From: Gammaproteobacteria bacterium
GTDB lineage: Bacteria > Pseudomonadota > Gammaproteobacteria > Pseudomonadales > JADFDG01
Reading direction: 5' to 3'
DNA length: 64,000 nt
NCBI GenBank assembly: GCA_018262975.1
Contig: JADFDG010000009.1
Coordinates: 1 to 64,000, forward strand
The position numbers were made by a program, and so were the translations under genes. How positions within the stretch are numbered: the first letter of the stretch is position 1; each line of letters opens with the position of its first letter. The notes under the pieces were generated by a model. That model was not told the DNA's origin. It did no database searches and saw nothing but the letters and a program-made list of their open reading frames with translations. This document shows, one piece after another, positions 26,482 to 37,873 of the stretch.

Positions 26482-26706
26482 ATGCAACTGATGTTCGACC
26501 GTATCTGCATCGATCTGCCCGATGGTCGCCAGTGCTACGAGCCGGAGCAGTTCATCCGCCAGCCGCTGCACCTGCGCATCCAGTACATCATGGAAAAGCG
26601 CGTGTCGTTCTGGCGTGGCGAGGCCGAGGTGGACACCCGCCCGGCGCTGAACAACTACCGCCAGTGGTCGGCGCTCAAGGGCGCACTGGCCTCCACGCGC
26701 CTGTGA
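26482..26706 (+). CDS. Small hypothetical protein in globin operon
   Basis: 74 residues, starting 6 bp after the globin stop. No membrane segment, no Cys pair; one Cys in DGRQCYEPEQF. Family not recognised. Position suggests coexpression with the globin. Confidence 0.6.
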   Translation: MQLMFDRICIDLPDGRQCYEPEQFIRQPLHLRIQYIMEKRVSFWRGEAEVDTRPALNNYRQWSALKGALASTRL

Positions 26707-26717
26707 CGGGGGGCAGC

Positions 26718-27125
26718 ATGGAATCGTTCGTCCCCGCCAATGCACTCGAGCAGGCGCTGCTCGATGCCCGTGACGGAAAGGTGCCGCCGTCGCGGCTGTT
26801 CCAGACGCTGGTGGACGCCCAGGTGTTCGTGATGGTCAGCCAGTCGCTGGGCGACAACGGCGAATGGCTGGACGGCACCCGCATGCTGGTGCTGGAAAAC
26901 GACGCCGGCGCGCCGCTGGTGGCGGTGTTCAGCTCGCCGCCGCGCTCTTTGATGTGGCACGACATCGCGGTGGGCTTCGGCCACGGCCTGCTGGTCGATT
27001 TCCGCTGGGTGCTGGGCGGGGTGATGGACGACGTGGGCATCGCCGTCAATCCCGGCTCCGAGGTCGGCGTGGAGCTCGCGCCGAACATGGTCAAGAAGCT
27101 CCGCGACGGCATTCCCCTGCAGTAG
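26718..27125 (+). CDS. SseB-like family protein
   Basis: 135 residues from ATG 26718. It resembles the SseB N-terminal domain (LEQALLDARDGKVPPSRLFQTLVDAQVFV, later WVLGGVMDDVGIAVNPGSEVGVELAPNMV). SseB-like proteins in non-enteric bacteria have no firm role. Its TAG stop (27123-27125) lies within the GTAG that begins a REPIN, so the mobile repeat defines the end of the protein. Confidence 0.78.
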   Translation: MESFVPANALEQALLDARDGKVPPSRLFQTLVDAQVFVMVSQSLGDNGEWLDGTRMLVLENDAGAPLVAVFSSPPRSLMWHDIAVGFGHGLLVDFRWVLGGVMDDVGIAVNPGSEVGVELAPNMVKKLRDGIPLQ

Positions 27126-27188
27126 AGAGGGGGCCATGCCCCCGACGCTTCTGCTTTTCGCGTATCGGGGGCATGGCCCCCTCTCTAC
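27122..27188. repeat. REPIN (inverted REP pair), copy 1
   Basis: 67 bp bounded by GTAG and its complement CTAC. Perfect 23-bp arms (27123-27145 and 27165-27187) flank a 19-nt loop; each arm itself contains a small hairpin (GGGGGC, CAT, GCCCCC). GTAG plus hairpin is the signature of REP sequences moved by RAYT transposases. It overlaps the stop of the SseB-like gene. Confidence 0.88.
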
Positions 27189-27200
27189 AAAAATTGGCGG

Positions 27201-29009
27201 TCAGTCGGCTGCCTTTTCCTGCTGCAGCTTCCACATCGCCGCGTAGCGGCCGTCGCGCGCCAGCAGGTCGGCGTGCGTGCCGCGCTCGATGATCTCGCCC
27301 TGGTCAATCACCAGGATCTCGTCGGCGTTCATGATGGTGGACAGCCGGTGCGCGATCACCAGCGTGGTGCGGCCTTCCTGGATGCGGTCCAGTTCCTGCT
27401 GGATGGCGCGCTCCGATTTCGAATCCAGCGCGCTGGTCGCCTCGTCGAAGATGAGGATGGCCGGGTTCTTCAGCAGCGCCCGCGCGATCGCCACCCGCTG
27501 CTTCTCGCCACCGGACAGCTTCAGGCCGCGCTCGCCTACCTGGCTGTCGTAGCCTTCCGGCAGGCTGGTGATGAAGTCGTGGATGTGCGCGGCGCGTGCC
27601 GCGTCCTCCACCTCGGCGTCGGTGGCGTCCACGCGGCCGTAGCGGATGTTGTAGCGGATCGAATCGTTGAACAGCACGGTGTCCTGCGGAACGATGCCGA
27701 TGGCCCCGCGCACGCTGTCCTGGGTCCAGTCGCGGATGTCGCGGCCGTCGATGGTGATGCGGCCGCCGGTCACGTCGTAGAAGCGGTACAGCAGGCGCGC
27801 CAGCGTGCTCTTGCCGCTGCCGGAATGGCCCACCACCGCCACCGTGCCGCCGGCGGGAATGTCGAAACTCACGCCGTGCAGGATCTCGCGGCGCGGGTCG
27901 TAGCTGAAGCGCACGTCCTCGAAGCGCACCACCGGGTGGCGGCTGGCCAGCACCTGCGCGTCCGGGCGGTCCTGCACGTCGCGCTGTTCGTCGAGCAGGC
28001 CCCACAGGCGCTCGATGTTGGTCAGCGCCTGCTTCACCTCGCGGTACATCATGCCGAGGAAATTGAGCGGCGCCGCCAGCTGGATCAGGTAGGCGTTCAC
28101 CAGCACCAGGTCGCCCACCGTCATGGTGCCGTTCACCACGCCGCTGGCCGCCCGCCACATCAGCGCGGTGACGCCGATGGTGATGATGGCGTTCTGGCCG
28201 ATGTTGAGCAGCGCCAGCGTCTTGTAGGCGCGGACGTCGGCTTCTTCCTTCAGCGTGAGGCTGCCGTCGTAGCGGCGCGCCTCGTGCTCCTCGTTGTTGA
28301 AGTACTTTACCGTCTCGAAGTTGAGCAGCGAGTCCACCGCCGAGGAACTGGCCGTGCTGTCGGCCTCGATGGCGGCGCGGTAGTACTTGGTGCGCCACTC
28401 GGTGACCTTGATGGTCCAGGTGATGTACACCAGCAGCGTGCCGATGGTGATGAAGGCGAAGCCGGCGTCGTACAGCACCACCAGCACGATGGTCACGAAG
28501 GTGACCTCGAGGATGGTCGGCAGGATGGTGTACAGCGTCCAGTCCAGCAGGTCGGCGATGGACTTGCCGCCGCGCTCCACGTCGCGCGACACGCCGCCGG
28601 TGCGGCGGTTGAGGTGGAAGCGCAGGCTCAGCGCGTGCAGGTGGCGGAACACCTTCAGCATCACCGTGCGCGAACTGCGTGCCATCACCCGCGCGAACAC
28701 CAGCTGGCGCAGCTCGGTGAACACCCGCTCCGACAGGCGCGCACCGCCGTAGGCCAGCAGCAGACCCACCGGCAGCACCAGCATGAGGTTGGCGGCGTCG
28801 GCCTTCAGGTTCAGCCCGTCCACCAGGTGCTTGAGCACCAAGGGCACCGACAGGCCGGCCAGCTTGGCGGTCACCAGGAAGGCCAGCGCCAGCAGGATGC
28901 GGCCCGTCCAGGGCTTCAGGAAGGGCAGGAGGGTCGCCAGCACCTCGCGGGTGGTGCGGGACGGGGAGTAGGGGGCCGCCGGGGCGGCATCACGGGCCAT
29001 TGAGCGCAT
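27201..29009 (-). CDS. Atm1/HMT1-type ABC exporter (fused permease-ATPase)
   Basis: About 602 residues; ATG 29009 or 29000 are both possible, neither with a clear ribosome site. The membrane domain (about 30-330, six helices) contains the Atm1 hallmarks RTGGVSRDVERGGKSI and SLLNFETVKYFNNEEHEARRYD. The ATPase has Walker A VVGHSGSGKST, signature LSGGEKQR and Walker B ILIFDEATSALD. Members export glutathione-linked metals or persulfides from cytosol or mitochondria. The gene end faces REPIN copy 1. Confidence 0.9.
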   Translation of the reverse strand: MRSMARDAAPAAPYSPSRTTREVLATLLPFLKPWTGRILLALAFLVTAKLAGLSVPLVLKHLVDGLNLKADAANLMLVLPVGLLLAYGGARLSERVFTELRQLVFARVMARSSRTVMLKVFRHLHALSLRFHLNRRTGGVSRDVERGGKSIADLLDWTLYTILPTILEVTFVTIVLVVLYDAGFAFITIGTLLVYITWTIKVTEWRTKYYRAAIEADSTASSSAVDSLLNFETVKYFNNEEHEARRYDGSLTLKEEADVRAYKTLALLNIGQNAIITIGVTALMWRAASGVVNGTMTVGDLVLVNAYLIQLAAPLNFLGMMYREVKQALTNIERLWGLLDEQRDVQDRPDAQVLASRHPVVRFEDVRFSYDPRREILHGVSFDIPAGGTVAVVGHSGSGKSTLARLLYRFYDVTGGRITIDGRDIRDWTQDSVRGAIGIVPQDTVLFNDSIRYNIRYGRVDATDAEVEDAARAAHIHDFITSLPEGYDSQVGERGLKLSGGEKQRVAIARALLKNPAILIFDEATSALDSKSERAIQQELDRIQEGRTTLVIAHRLSTIMNADEILVIDQGEIIERGTHADLLARDGRYAAMWKLQQEKAAD

Positions 29010-29099
29010 AGGGCGGCAAGAGTGGGGGCGGGGTGGCCGAAACGCAATGGCCGCGGTGGCGGTATCATGGGCAGATGCCCTTTCCCGGATGACCCGCTC

Positions 29100-29504
29100 A
29101 TGCAGATCCGTTCCTTCGCCGACCTCCTGGTGGCAGCCGGCCAACAGCCCGACGCCCAGCGCCTGCTGTTCGTGTTCGTTGCCGCCGAGGCGCCGGCCAA
29201 CGCGACCCCGGAGCAGCAGGCGCGCCTGCAGCAGAAAACCGGTGGCTACCTGGTGCCGCAGGTGTGCGTGGACAAGTTGCCGGCGGAAATCGCCTCGTTT
29301 GCCGCGCTGGCCGGGGAATCACTCGCCACCGGCAAGTCCTGGGACCTGGTGTTCGTGGCCGGCATGGGTGGCCGCGGCACGCAGGCCCCGTCCTCGCAGG
29401 ACGCCGAGCCGATGCTGGGCAGGATGGTCGAGTCCATCAAGGGTGGCAGTGTCGGCAACTTCATGGCCTTCGACCGCGAAGGCAATCCGGTTCGTTTCTA
29501 CTGA
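29100..29504 (+). CDS. Conserved hypothetical protein (RLLFVF family)
   Basis: 134 residues from ATG 29100. The pattern QRLLFVFVAAEAPANATPEQQ, VCVDKLPAEIASFAALA and a late FMAFDREGNPVRF belongs to a conserved soluble protein. I recall it being labelled ribonucleotide reductase subunit alpha in databases, but no reductase domain or radical-site motif is visible, so I do not use that name. Function unknown. Starts 91 bp from the divergent ABC exporter. Confidence 0.75.
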   Translation: MQIRSFADLLVAAGQQPDAQRLLFVFVAAEAPANATPEQQARLQQKTGGYLVPQVCVDKLPAEIASFAALAGESLATGKSWDLVFVAGMGGRGTQAPSSQDAEPMLGRMVESIKGGSVGNFMAFDREGNPVRFY

Positions 29505-29557
29505 ATCAATTGCGCGCGCCTGCGGGCGGTGATGCACGAGGAAACAGGAAAGTATCC

Positions 29558-29932
29558 ATGGACAGCGGCTTCGACATCGTCATCGAGAACGGCGTGACCC
29601 GGGTGAACTACCGCGGCCGGACGCACTCGGAGCTGTCGCAGGCGATGATGCGCGAGGCATTCGGCCAGGCGCGTGCCCACGGCAGCAAGTGGATCCTCAT
29701 CGACATCCGCGCGGTGCACGACCCGGACTACCACGTGAACGCCATCGTGCGCGCCGAGTCGGCGCCACCGCCCGGTGCCGAGATCTACCGCGACATGCGC
29801 GTGGCCATCCTCGGTTCCCCCGGCGACGAGCGCCTGCCCTACATCGAGAACGTGCTGGCCAACCGGGGGCTGCCCGGCCGCGCCTTCGACGACGAAGCCC
29901 ACGCCCTCGCCTGGCTGATGGGCGCCCTCTGA
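29558..29932 (+). CDS. SpoIIAA/STAS-like protein
   Basis: 124 residues from ATG 29558 (AGGAAAG upstream). The alternating strand-helix pattern with WILIDIRAVHDPDYHV and a C-terminal AFDDEAHALAWLM resembles SpoIIAA-like (CRAL-TRIO/STAS-like) proteins found near signalling genes. Remote similarity only; function unknown. Confidence 0.6.
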   Translation: MDSGFDIVIENGVTRVNYRGRTHSELSQAMMREAFGQARAHGSKWILIDIRAVHDPDYHVNAIVRAESAPPPGAEIYRDMRVAILGSPGDERLPYIENVLANRGLPGRAFDDEAHALAWLMGAL

Positions 29933-29994
29933 CCTTTCCGCTCCCCCTGCATTTGGGGAACAATGTGAACCAACGTCCTGCGGAGTCCTGCCCG

Positions 29995-30672
29995 ATGTCG
30001 CTGTCCACGCGTTCGCTGTTGCTGGCCCTGCCCCTGGCCGTGCTCGCTGGTTGCGCCGGTGAACCGGTGAAGATGGAGCCGCTGGCCGAGGCCAACCTGC
30101 CACCCGAATTCGTCGCCACCCACATGGCGGTGCTGCGTTGCCCGGACCTCGCACCGGTGGCCTTGCAGCTCAACGACCACGCGGTGCGCATCGACGGCAT
30201 CAGCGGCCCGCGCGACCTGCCGGAAGTGGTGTCGGCGTCGGGCGCGAAATACGAGGCCGAAGGCTTCCTGCTGTGGTTCAAGGACAACGGCGCGCAGTTC
30301 CAGCAGCCCGACGAGACCGAGGCGCGCGATTGCCGCGTCTACCCGGTGAAGGGCCCGTGGGAGAGCGCCGCGCTGCGCGAGGTGAGCTTCCGCGCGGTCG
30401 GCACCGAGCCGGGCTGGGTGATGGAAGTGGTGCCGGACAAGTGGATCCTGCTGCTGATGAACCATGGCCAGGATCGCGTGGTGTTGCCGCCGGTGGCGGC
30501 CGAAAAGGACGGCGACAAGCTGCGCTTCCGCGTGCAGACCGACAAGAACAATTTCGATGCGGTGGTCACGCCGTTGCCGTGCAGCGACGGCATGAGCGAC
30601 GACCGTTACGAGCAGATGGTGAGCATCACCCTGAACGGCATCGCGTTCCGCGGCTGCGGCCGCTTCCTGTAA
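29995..30672 (+). CDS. Lipoprotein with MliC-like and COG3650-like domains
   Basis: 225 residues from ATG 29995. Lipobox LAGC (Cys20). The first domain (about 40-110) shows the MliC-type lysozyme-inhibitor ending VVSASGAKYEAEGFLLWFKDNGAQF, with Cys residues as in the family. The second domain (about 130-225) shows SFRAVGTEPGWVMEV and GIAFRGCGRF, the COG3650 pattern. An anchored inhibitor of c-type lysozyme is a reasonable expectation; the second domain's role is unknown. Confidence 0.72.
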   Translation: MSLSTRSLLLALPLAVLAGCAGEPVKMEPLAEANLPPEFVATHMAVLRCPDLAPVALQLNDHAVRIDGISGPRDLPEVVSASGAKYEAEGFLLWFKDNGAQFQQPDETEARDCRVYPVKGPWESAALREVSFRAVGTEPGWVMEVVPDKWILLLMNHGQDRVVLPPVAAEKDGDKLRFRVQTDKNNFDAVVTPLPCSDGMSDDRYEQMVSITLNGIAFRGCGRFL

Positions 30673-30677
30673 CGCAG

Positions 30678-30686
30678 GCTCCCTCT

Positions 30687-30690
<4 letters not shown>
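30678..30690. repeat. Truncated REP remnant
   Basis: GCTCCCTCTCTAC matches the outer end of the REPIN arm at 27176-27188, with the GGGGGC hairpin missing. It lies between two convergent stops. On the minus strand its GTAG supplies the TAG stop of the 30687 gene. Confidence 0.55.
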
Positions 30691-34505
<3,815 letters not shown>

Positions 34506-34535
34506 CGCGCCGGCCGCCTGTACAGGAGAGATGTC

Positions 34536-35393
34536 ATGACCGCTGCACTGCCTACCGAAGAAATCAGTGATGCGCGCCTGGCGCGCGCGGCGCGCTGGAA
34601 AATCGCATACGAGTGGTTGGCTGGCGCCGGCCGGTTCATGGTGTTCAACATCCTGCCCGGCGTGACGGGGCTGGCGCTGTTCGTGCTCGGCTGGGAGATC
34701 CTCAGCCAGCACAACGCGCAGTTGCCCGGCCCGGGCAAGACGCTGGATGCGGCTTTGGTGCTGTTTGCTGACCCGTTCTACAACAACGGCCCCAACGACC
34801 AGGGCATCGGCTGGAACCTGCTCAGTTCGCTGCAACGCGTGGGCATCGGCTTCGGGCTGGCCTGCCTGATCGGCATCCCGCTGGGCTTCATGCTCGGCCG
34901 TTTCGTGGTGCTGTCGCGCATGGCGGCGCCGATCATCTCGCTGCTGCGCCCGGTGTCGCCGCTGGCCTGGCTGCCGATCGGCCTGCTGGTGTTCCAGAAG
35001 GCCGACCCGGCGGCGATCTGGGTGATCTTCATCTCGTCGATCTGGCCGGTAATCATCAACACCGCGGTGGGCGTCACCCGCGTCCCGCAGGACTACCTGA
35101 ACGTGGCGCGCGTGTTGCAGCTCAACGAGTTCCGCATCATGACGCGCATCCTGTTGCCAGCCACCTTGCCCTACGTGCTCACCGGCGTGCGCCTGGGGCT
35201 GGGCGTGGCATGGCTGGTGATCGTCGCCTCGGAAATGCTCACCGGCGGCAGCGGCATCGGCTTCTGGGTATGGGACGAGTGGAACAACCTCAACGTCGAA
35301 CACATCATCATCGCCATCTTCGTGGTCGGCACGGTGGGTCTTCTGCTCGAGCAGGCCATCATGCTCGTCGCCAAGCGTTTCACCTACGAGTGA
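34536..35393 (+). CDS. nrtB: Nitrate ABC transporter permease
   Basis: 285 residues, about six membrane helices. The BPD_transp_1 coupling motif is in ILLPATLPYVLTGVRLGLGVAWLVIVASEML. The N-terminus is cytoplasmic and Ala/Arg-rich. It sits 30 bp after nrtA with an AGGAGAG site. Length agrees with NrtB/NasE. Confidence 0.93.
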   Translation: MTAALPTEEISDARLARAARWKIAYEWLAGAGRFMVFNILPGVTGLALFVLGWEILSQHNAQLPGPGKTLDAALVLFADPFYNNGPNDQGIGWNLLSSLQRVGIGFGLACLIGIPLGFMLGRFVVLSRMAAPIISLLRPVSPLAWLPIGLLVFQKADPAAIWVIFISSIWPVIINTAVGVTRVPQDYLNVARVLQLNEFRIMTRILLPATLPYVLTGVRLGLGVAWLVIVASEMLTGGSGIGFWVWDEWNNLNVEHIIIAIFVVGTVGLLLEQAIMLVAKRFTYE

Positions 35394-35403
35394 GGAACAT
35401 GCC

Positions 35404-36195
35404 ATGAACCGCTTCGTGAGCGTCGAGGACGTCAGCATCGAGTTCAACAGCCGTGGCGGCCGCTTCCTGGCCCTGCGCGATATCAACCTGCAGATAGCCA
35501 AGGGTGAATTCGTCACGCTGATCGGCCACTCCGGCTGCGGCAAGAGCACCCTGCTCAACCTGGTCGCGGGCCTGCTTGATCCCACCCGCGGCGTGCTGCT
35601 GTGCAACAACCGCGAGATCGCCGGCCCCGGGCCGGAGCGGGCGGTGGTGTTCCAGAACCACTCGCTGCTGCCCTGGCTGACCTGCTTCCAGAACGTGCAC
35701 CTGGCGGTGGAGCGGGTGTTCGGTGGCAAGGAGGACCGGTCGGCACTCAACGCACGCACGGAGGCCGCCCTGGAGCTGGTGGGCCTGAACCACGCCATGC
35801 ACAAGCAACCGCACGAGATCTCCGGGGGCATGAAGCAGCGCGTGGGCATTGCCAGGGCATTGGCGATGGAACCGCAAGTACTCCTTATGGATGAGCCGTT
35901 CGGTGCGCTGGATGCGCTCACCCGCGCACATCTTCAGGACGAATTGATGAAAATCGTCTCGCGCACTGCCAGCACCGTCATCATGGTCACGCACGACGTG
36001 GATGAAGCAGTGTTGCTGGCCGATCGCATCGTGATGATGACCAACGGCCCGGCGGCCACCATCGGCGAGATCGTCGATGTTGGCTTGGCCAGGCCGCGCG
36101 ATCGCCTCGCGCTGGCCAACGACCCGCAGTACCACGCCGTGCGCGCCCGGGTACTGGAGTTCCTCTACAAGCGGCACCAGCGACCCGCCGCCTGA
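35404..36195 (+). CDS. nasD: Nitrate ABC transporter ATPase
   Basis: 263 residues. Walker A LIGHSGCGKSTLL, signature EISGGMKQRVGIARAL, Walker B VLLMDEPFGALDALTR and switch His in VTHDVDEA. It matches single-domain NrtD/NasD ATPases; the NrtC type with a C-terminal solute-binding domain is longer. Starts 10 bp after nrtB. Confidence 0.92.
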   Translation: MNRFVSVEDVSIEFNSRGGRFLALRDINLQIAKGEFVTLIGHSGCGKSTLLNLVAGLLDPTRGVLLCNNREIAGPGPERAVVFQNHSLLPWLTCFQNVHLAVERVFGGKEDRSALNARTEAALELVGLNHAMHKQPHEISGGMKQRVGIARALAMEPQVLLMDEPFGALDALTRAHLQDELMKIVSRTASTVIMVTHDVDEAVLLADRIVMMTNGPAATIGEIVDVGLARPRDRLALANDPQYHAVRARVLEFLYKRHQRPAA

Positions 36196-36241
36196 ACGAC
36201 CGCGCCACACCACATTTCCTTTCCCCATGGGAGTACCTGTC

Positions 36242-37471
36242 ATGAAGTGCTCGGCCCTCGCTCGCCCGCTGTTTGCCCCCTTGCTGGTTGCCGGCGCCGT
36301 TGCCGGTGTGAATGCCCACGCCGAGGACCTGCTCGGCGATGCGATCGCCAAGGGCAAGGTCAACCTGGAGTTGCGCTATCGCCTGGAGAACGTCGACCAG
36401 GAGTCGGCCAGCGACAAGGAGGCCTTCGCCAGTACGCTGCGTACCCGGCTGCGTTACGCCACTGGGGAATGGGCGCAACTGTCGGCGCTGGTCGAACTCG
36501 ACAACGTCAGCCGCATCGGCGAGGACCGTTACAACGACACCCGCAACGGCAAGACGCAATACCCGACGGTGGTCGATCCGGACGGCGGTGACCTCAACCA
36601 GGCGCTGGTGAAGTACGTCGGTATCGCCAACACGCCCGTCACCGTCGGCCGCCAGCGCGTCAACCTCGACAACCAGCGCTGGATCGGCTCGGTGGGCTGG
36701 CGGCAGAACGAACAGACGCTCGATGCCGGCGTGGTGGAGTTCAAGGGGGTGGATCGCCTCACCGTGACCTACGCCTACGTGACGGGCGTCAACCGCATCA
36801 ACGGCCCGGAACAGGGCACGCCGCCGGCCATTTATGAAAGCGACAGCACGCTGCTGAACGCGAAGTACGTGGTCGGACCGGCGCTCACCGCGGTCGGCTA
36901 CGCCTACGCGCTGGATTTCGACAATGCCGCCGCCTCCTCGAACCGCACGGTAGGCGTGCGTGCCACCGGCAAGGTGCCGGTGGGCGAATTCAACCTGACG
37001 TATGCCGGCGAGCTGGCGCGCCAGGCCGACAACGGTGACAACGCCGCCGATTACGACGCGGCCTACGGGCTGGCCGAGGTGGGCTTCGGCAAGGGTGCGT
37101 GGGAAGTGCAGGCCGGCTACGAAATGCTGGGCAGCGACGATGGCGTTGCCGCAGTGCAGGCGCCGCTGGCGACGTTGCACAAGTTCCAGGGCTGGGCTGA
37201 CAAGTTCCTCACCACGCCCGCCAACGGCCTGGTGGATGTCTACGGCGGCGCCACGTACACGGTGAATGGCTACGGTTTCACCGTGGCATACCACCAGTAC
37301 GACGCCGAGGAGGGCAACGCCGACTACGGCAGCGAGGTCGATGCCCAGGTCGCGAAGACGTTCGCCAAGCGCTACACGCTGACCTTCAAGTACGCGAACT
37401 TCAGCGATGGCGAGGTGGCGGCCTACACCGACACGAAAAAGGCCTGGCTGATGGCAGAAGCGAAGTTCTGA
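36242..37471 (+). CDS. Alginate-export-type (AlgE-like) outer-membrane porin
   Basis: 409 residues; signal peptide of about 28 residues ending NAHA. The mature protein is a succession of amphipathic strands (LELRYRLENVDQES, LRTRLRYATGEW, LNQALVKYVGIANTPVTVGRQRV) and ends in an aromatic residue (MAEAKF), as outer-membrane barrels do. The family includes AlgE and many gated channels. Located 46 bp after the nitrate ATPase, it probably admits nitrate across the outer membrane. Confidence 0.85.
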   Translation: MKCSALARPLFAPLLVAGAVAGVNAHAEDLLGDAIAKGKVNLELRYRLENVDQESASDKEAFASTLRTRLRYATGEWAQLSALVELDNVSRIGEDRYNDTRNGKTQYPTVVDPDGGDLNQALVKYVGIANTPVTVGRQRVNLDNQRWIGSVGWRQNEQTLDAGVVEFKGVDRLTVTYAYVTGVNRINGPEQGTPPAIYESDSTLLNAKYVVGPALTAVGYAYALDFDNAAASSNRTVGVRATGKVPVGEFNLTYAGELARQADNGDNAADYDAAYGLAEVGFGKGAWEVQAGYEMLGSDDGVAAVQAPLATLHKFQGWADKFLTTPANGLVDVYGGATYTVNGYGFTVAYHQYDAEEGNADYGSEVDAQVAKTFAKRYTLTFKYANFSDGEVAAYTDTKKAWLMAEAKF

Positions 37472-37534
37472 TTTGACCGGGCCTGCCACGGCCGACCGTG
37501 GCCCGGCAGGCCGGCGCGAATCTGGTGCGTTCGC

Positions 37535-37551
37535 TGCACGCAGTCAGTGCA
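37535..37551 (+). promoter_or_regulatory. NtrC-like enhancer site upstream of nirB
   Basis: TGCAC-GCAGTCA-GTGCA is a perfect dyad with the 7-bp spacing of enterobacterial NtrC sites such as those of glnA. Its end is 116 bp from the sigma-54 promoter. Confidence 0.62.
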
Positions 37552-37666
37552 CGCGGGCGCGCCGGTCGGGGTGGCAATACGCGTTGGCAGGCATCGGTCG
37601 GGCCGCAGTGCACCACGAATGCGCGATTCATACCACCATGGGGGTATGCCGGCATGCGGTGGCACG

Positions 37667-37682
37667 ACTGGCACGACCATTG
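37667..37682 (+). promoter_or_regulatory. Sigma-54 promoter of nirB
   Basis: TGGCACGACCATTGCA is an essentially perfect -24/-12 element (GG at 37668-37669, ten bases, GC at 37680-37681). Predicted start near 37693. Confidence 0.88.
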
Positions 37683-37711
37683 CACCGTAAGCGTACGTTG
37701 ATGTGAGCGTA

Positions 37712-37768
37712 ACGGTGCGGCCGCGCAAGCGGGCCGCACCCCGGGCAAGGGCTCCAAGGGCGGAGTCC
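37712..37768 (+). ncRNA. nirB leader hairpins (candidate NasT target)
   Basis: First hairpin: GGTGCGGCC and its complement, 9 bp, around a 9-nt loop. Second hairpin (37749-37768): GGGCTCC/GGAGTCC with a 6-nt loop AAGGGC. A hexaloop with A first and G fourth is the pattern reported for ANTAR-binding RNAs. Confidence 0.55.
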
Positions 37769-37806
37769 TGCACCGGTGACCACGGCAAATCGGATCCAGA
37801 CAGACG

Positions 37807-37841
37807 AAGGCGTCTCCCGGGCAACCGGGGACGCCTTTTTT
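37807..37841 (+). terminator. Intrinsic terminator (attenuator) in nirB leader
   Basis: AAGGCGTC/GACGCCTT and CCCGG/CCGGG stems with one bulged T and a GCAA loop, then TTTTTT, 32 bp before nirB. Upstream AGACG (37802-37806) can pair with CGTCT (37811-37815), which would break the terminator stem: a candidate antiterminator. Confidence 0.88.
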
Positions 37842-37873
37842 CATTCCCGGCGCGAGCCGGTGCGAGGTGAGCG

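Larger units (their letters stand above)
37472..37873 (+). promoter_or_regulatory. nirB upstream region, 402 bp
   Basis: No gene. It contains an NtrC-like dyad (37535-37551), a weaker half-conserved one (37609-37625), a sigma-54 promoter (37667-37682) and a leader with three hairpins and a terminator (from about 37693). The leader is about 180 nt, longer than that of nrtA. Confidence 0.8.

Noticed and set aside
27273-29003. Open frame of 576 codons on the plus strand
   Set aside because: Antisense to the Atm1-type exporter, which has all ABC motifs on the other strand.
29100-29504. Ribonucleotide reductase alpha subunit
   Set aside because: A label I recall for similar proteins, but at 134 residues there is no catalytic domain, so the name is not supported.
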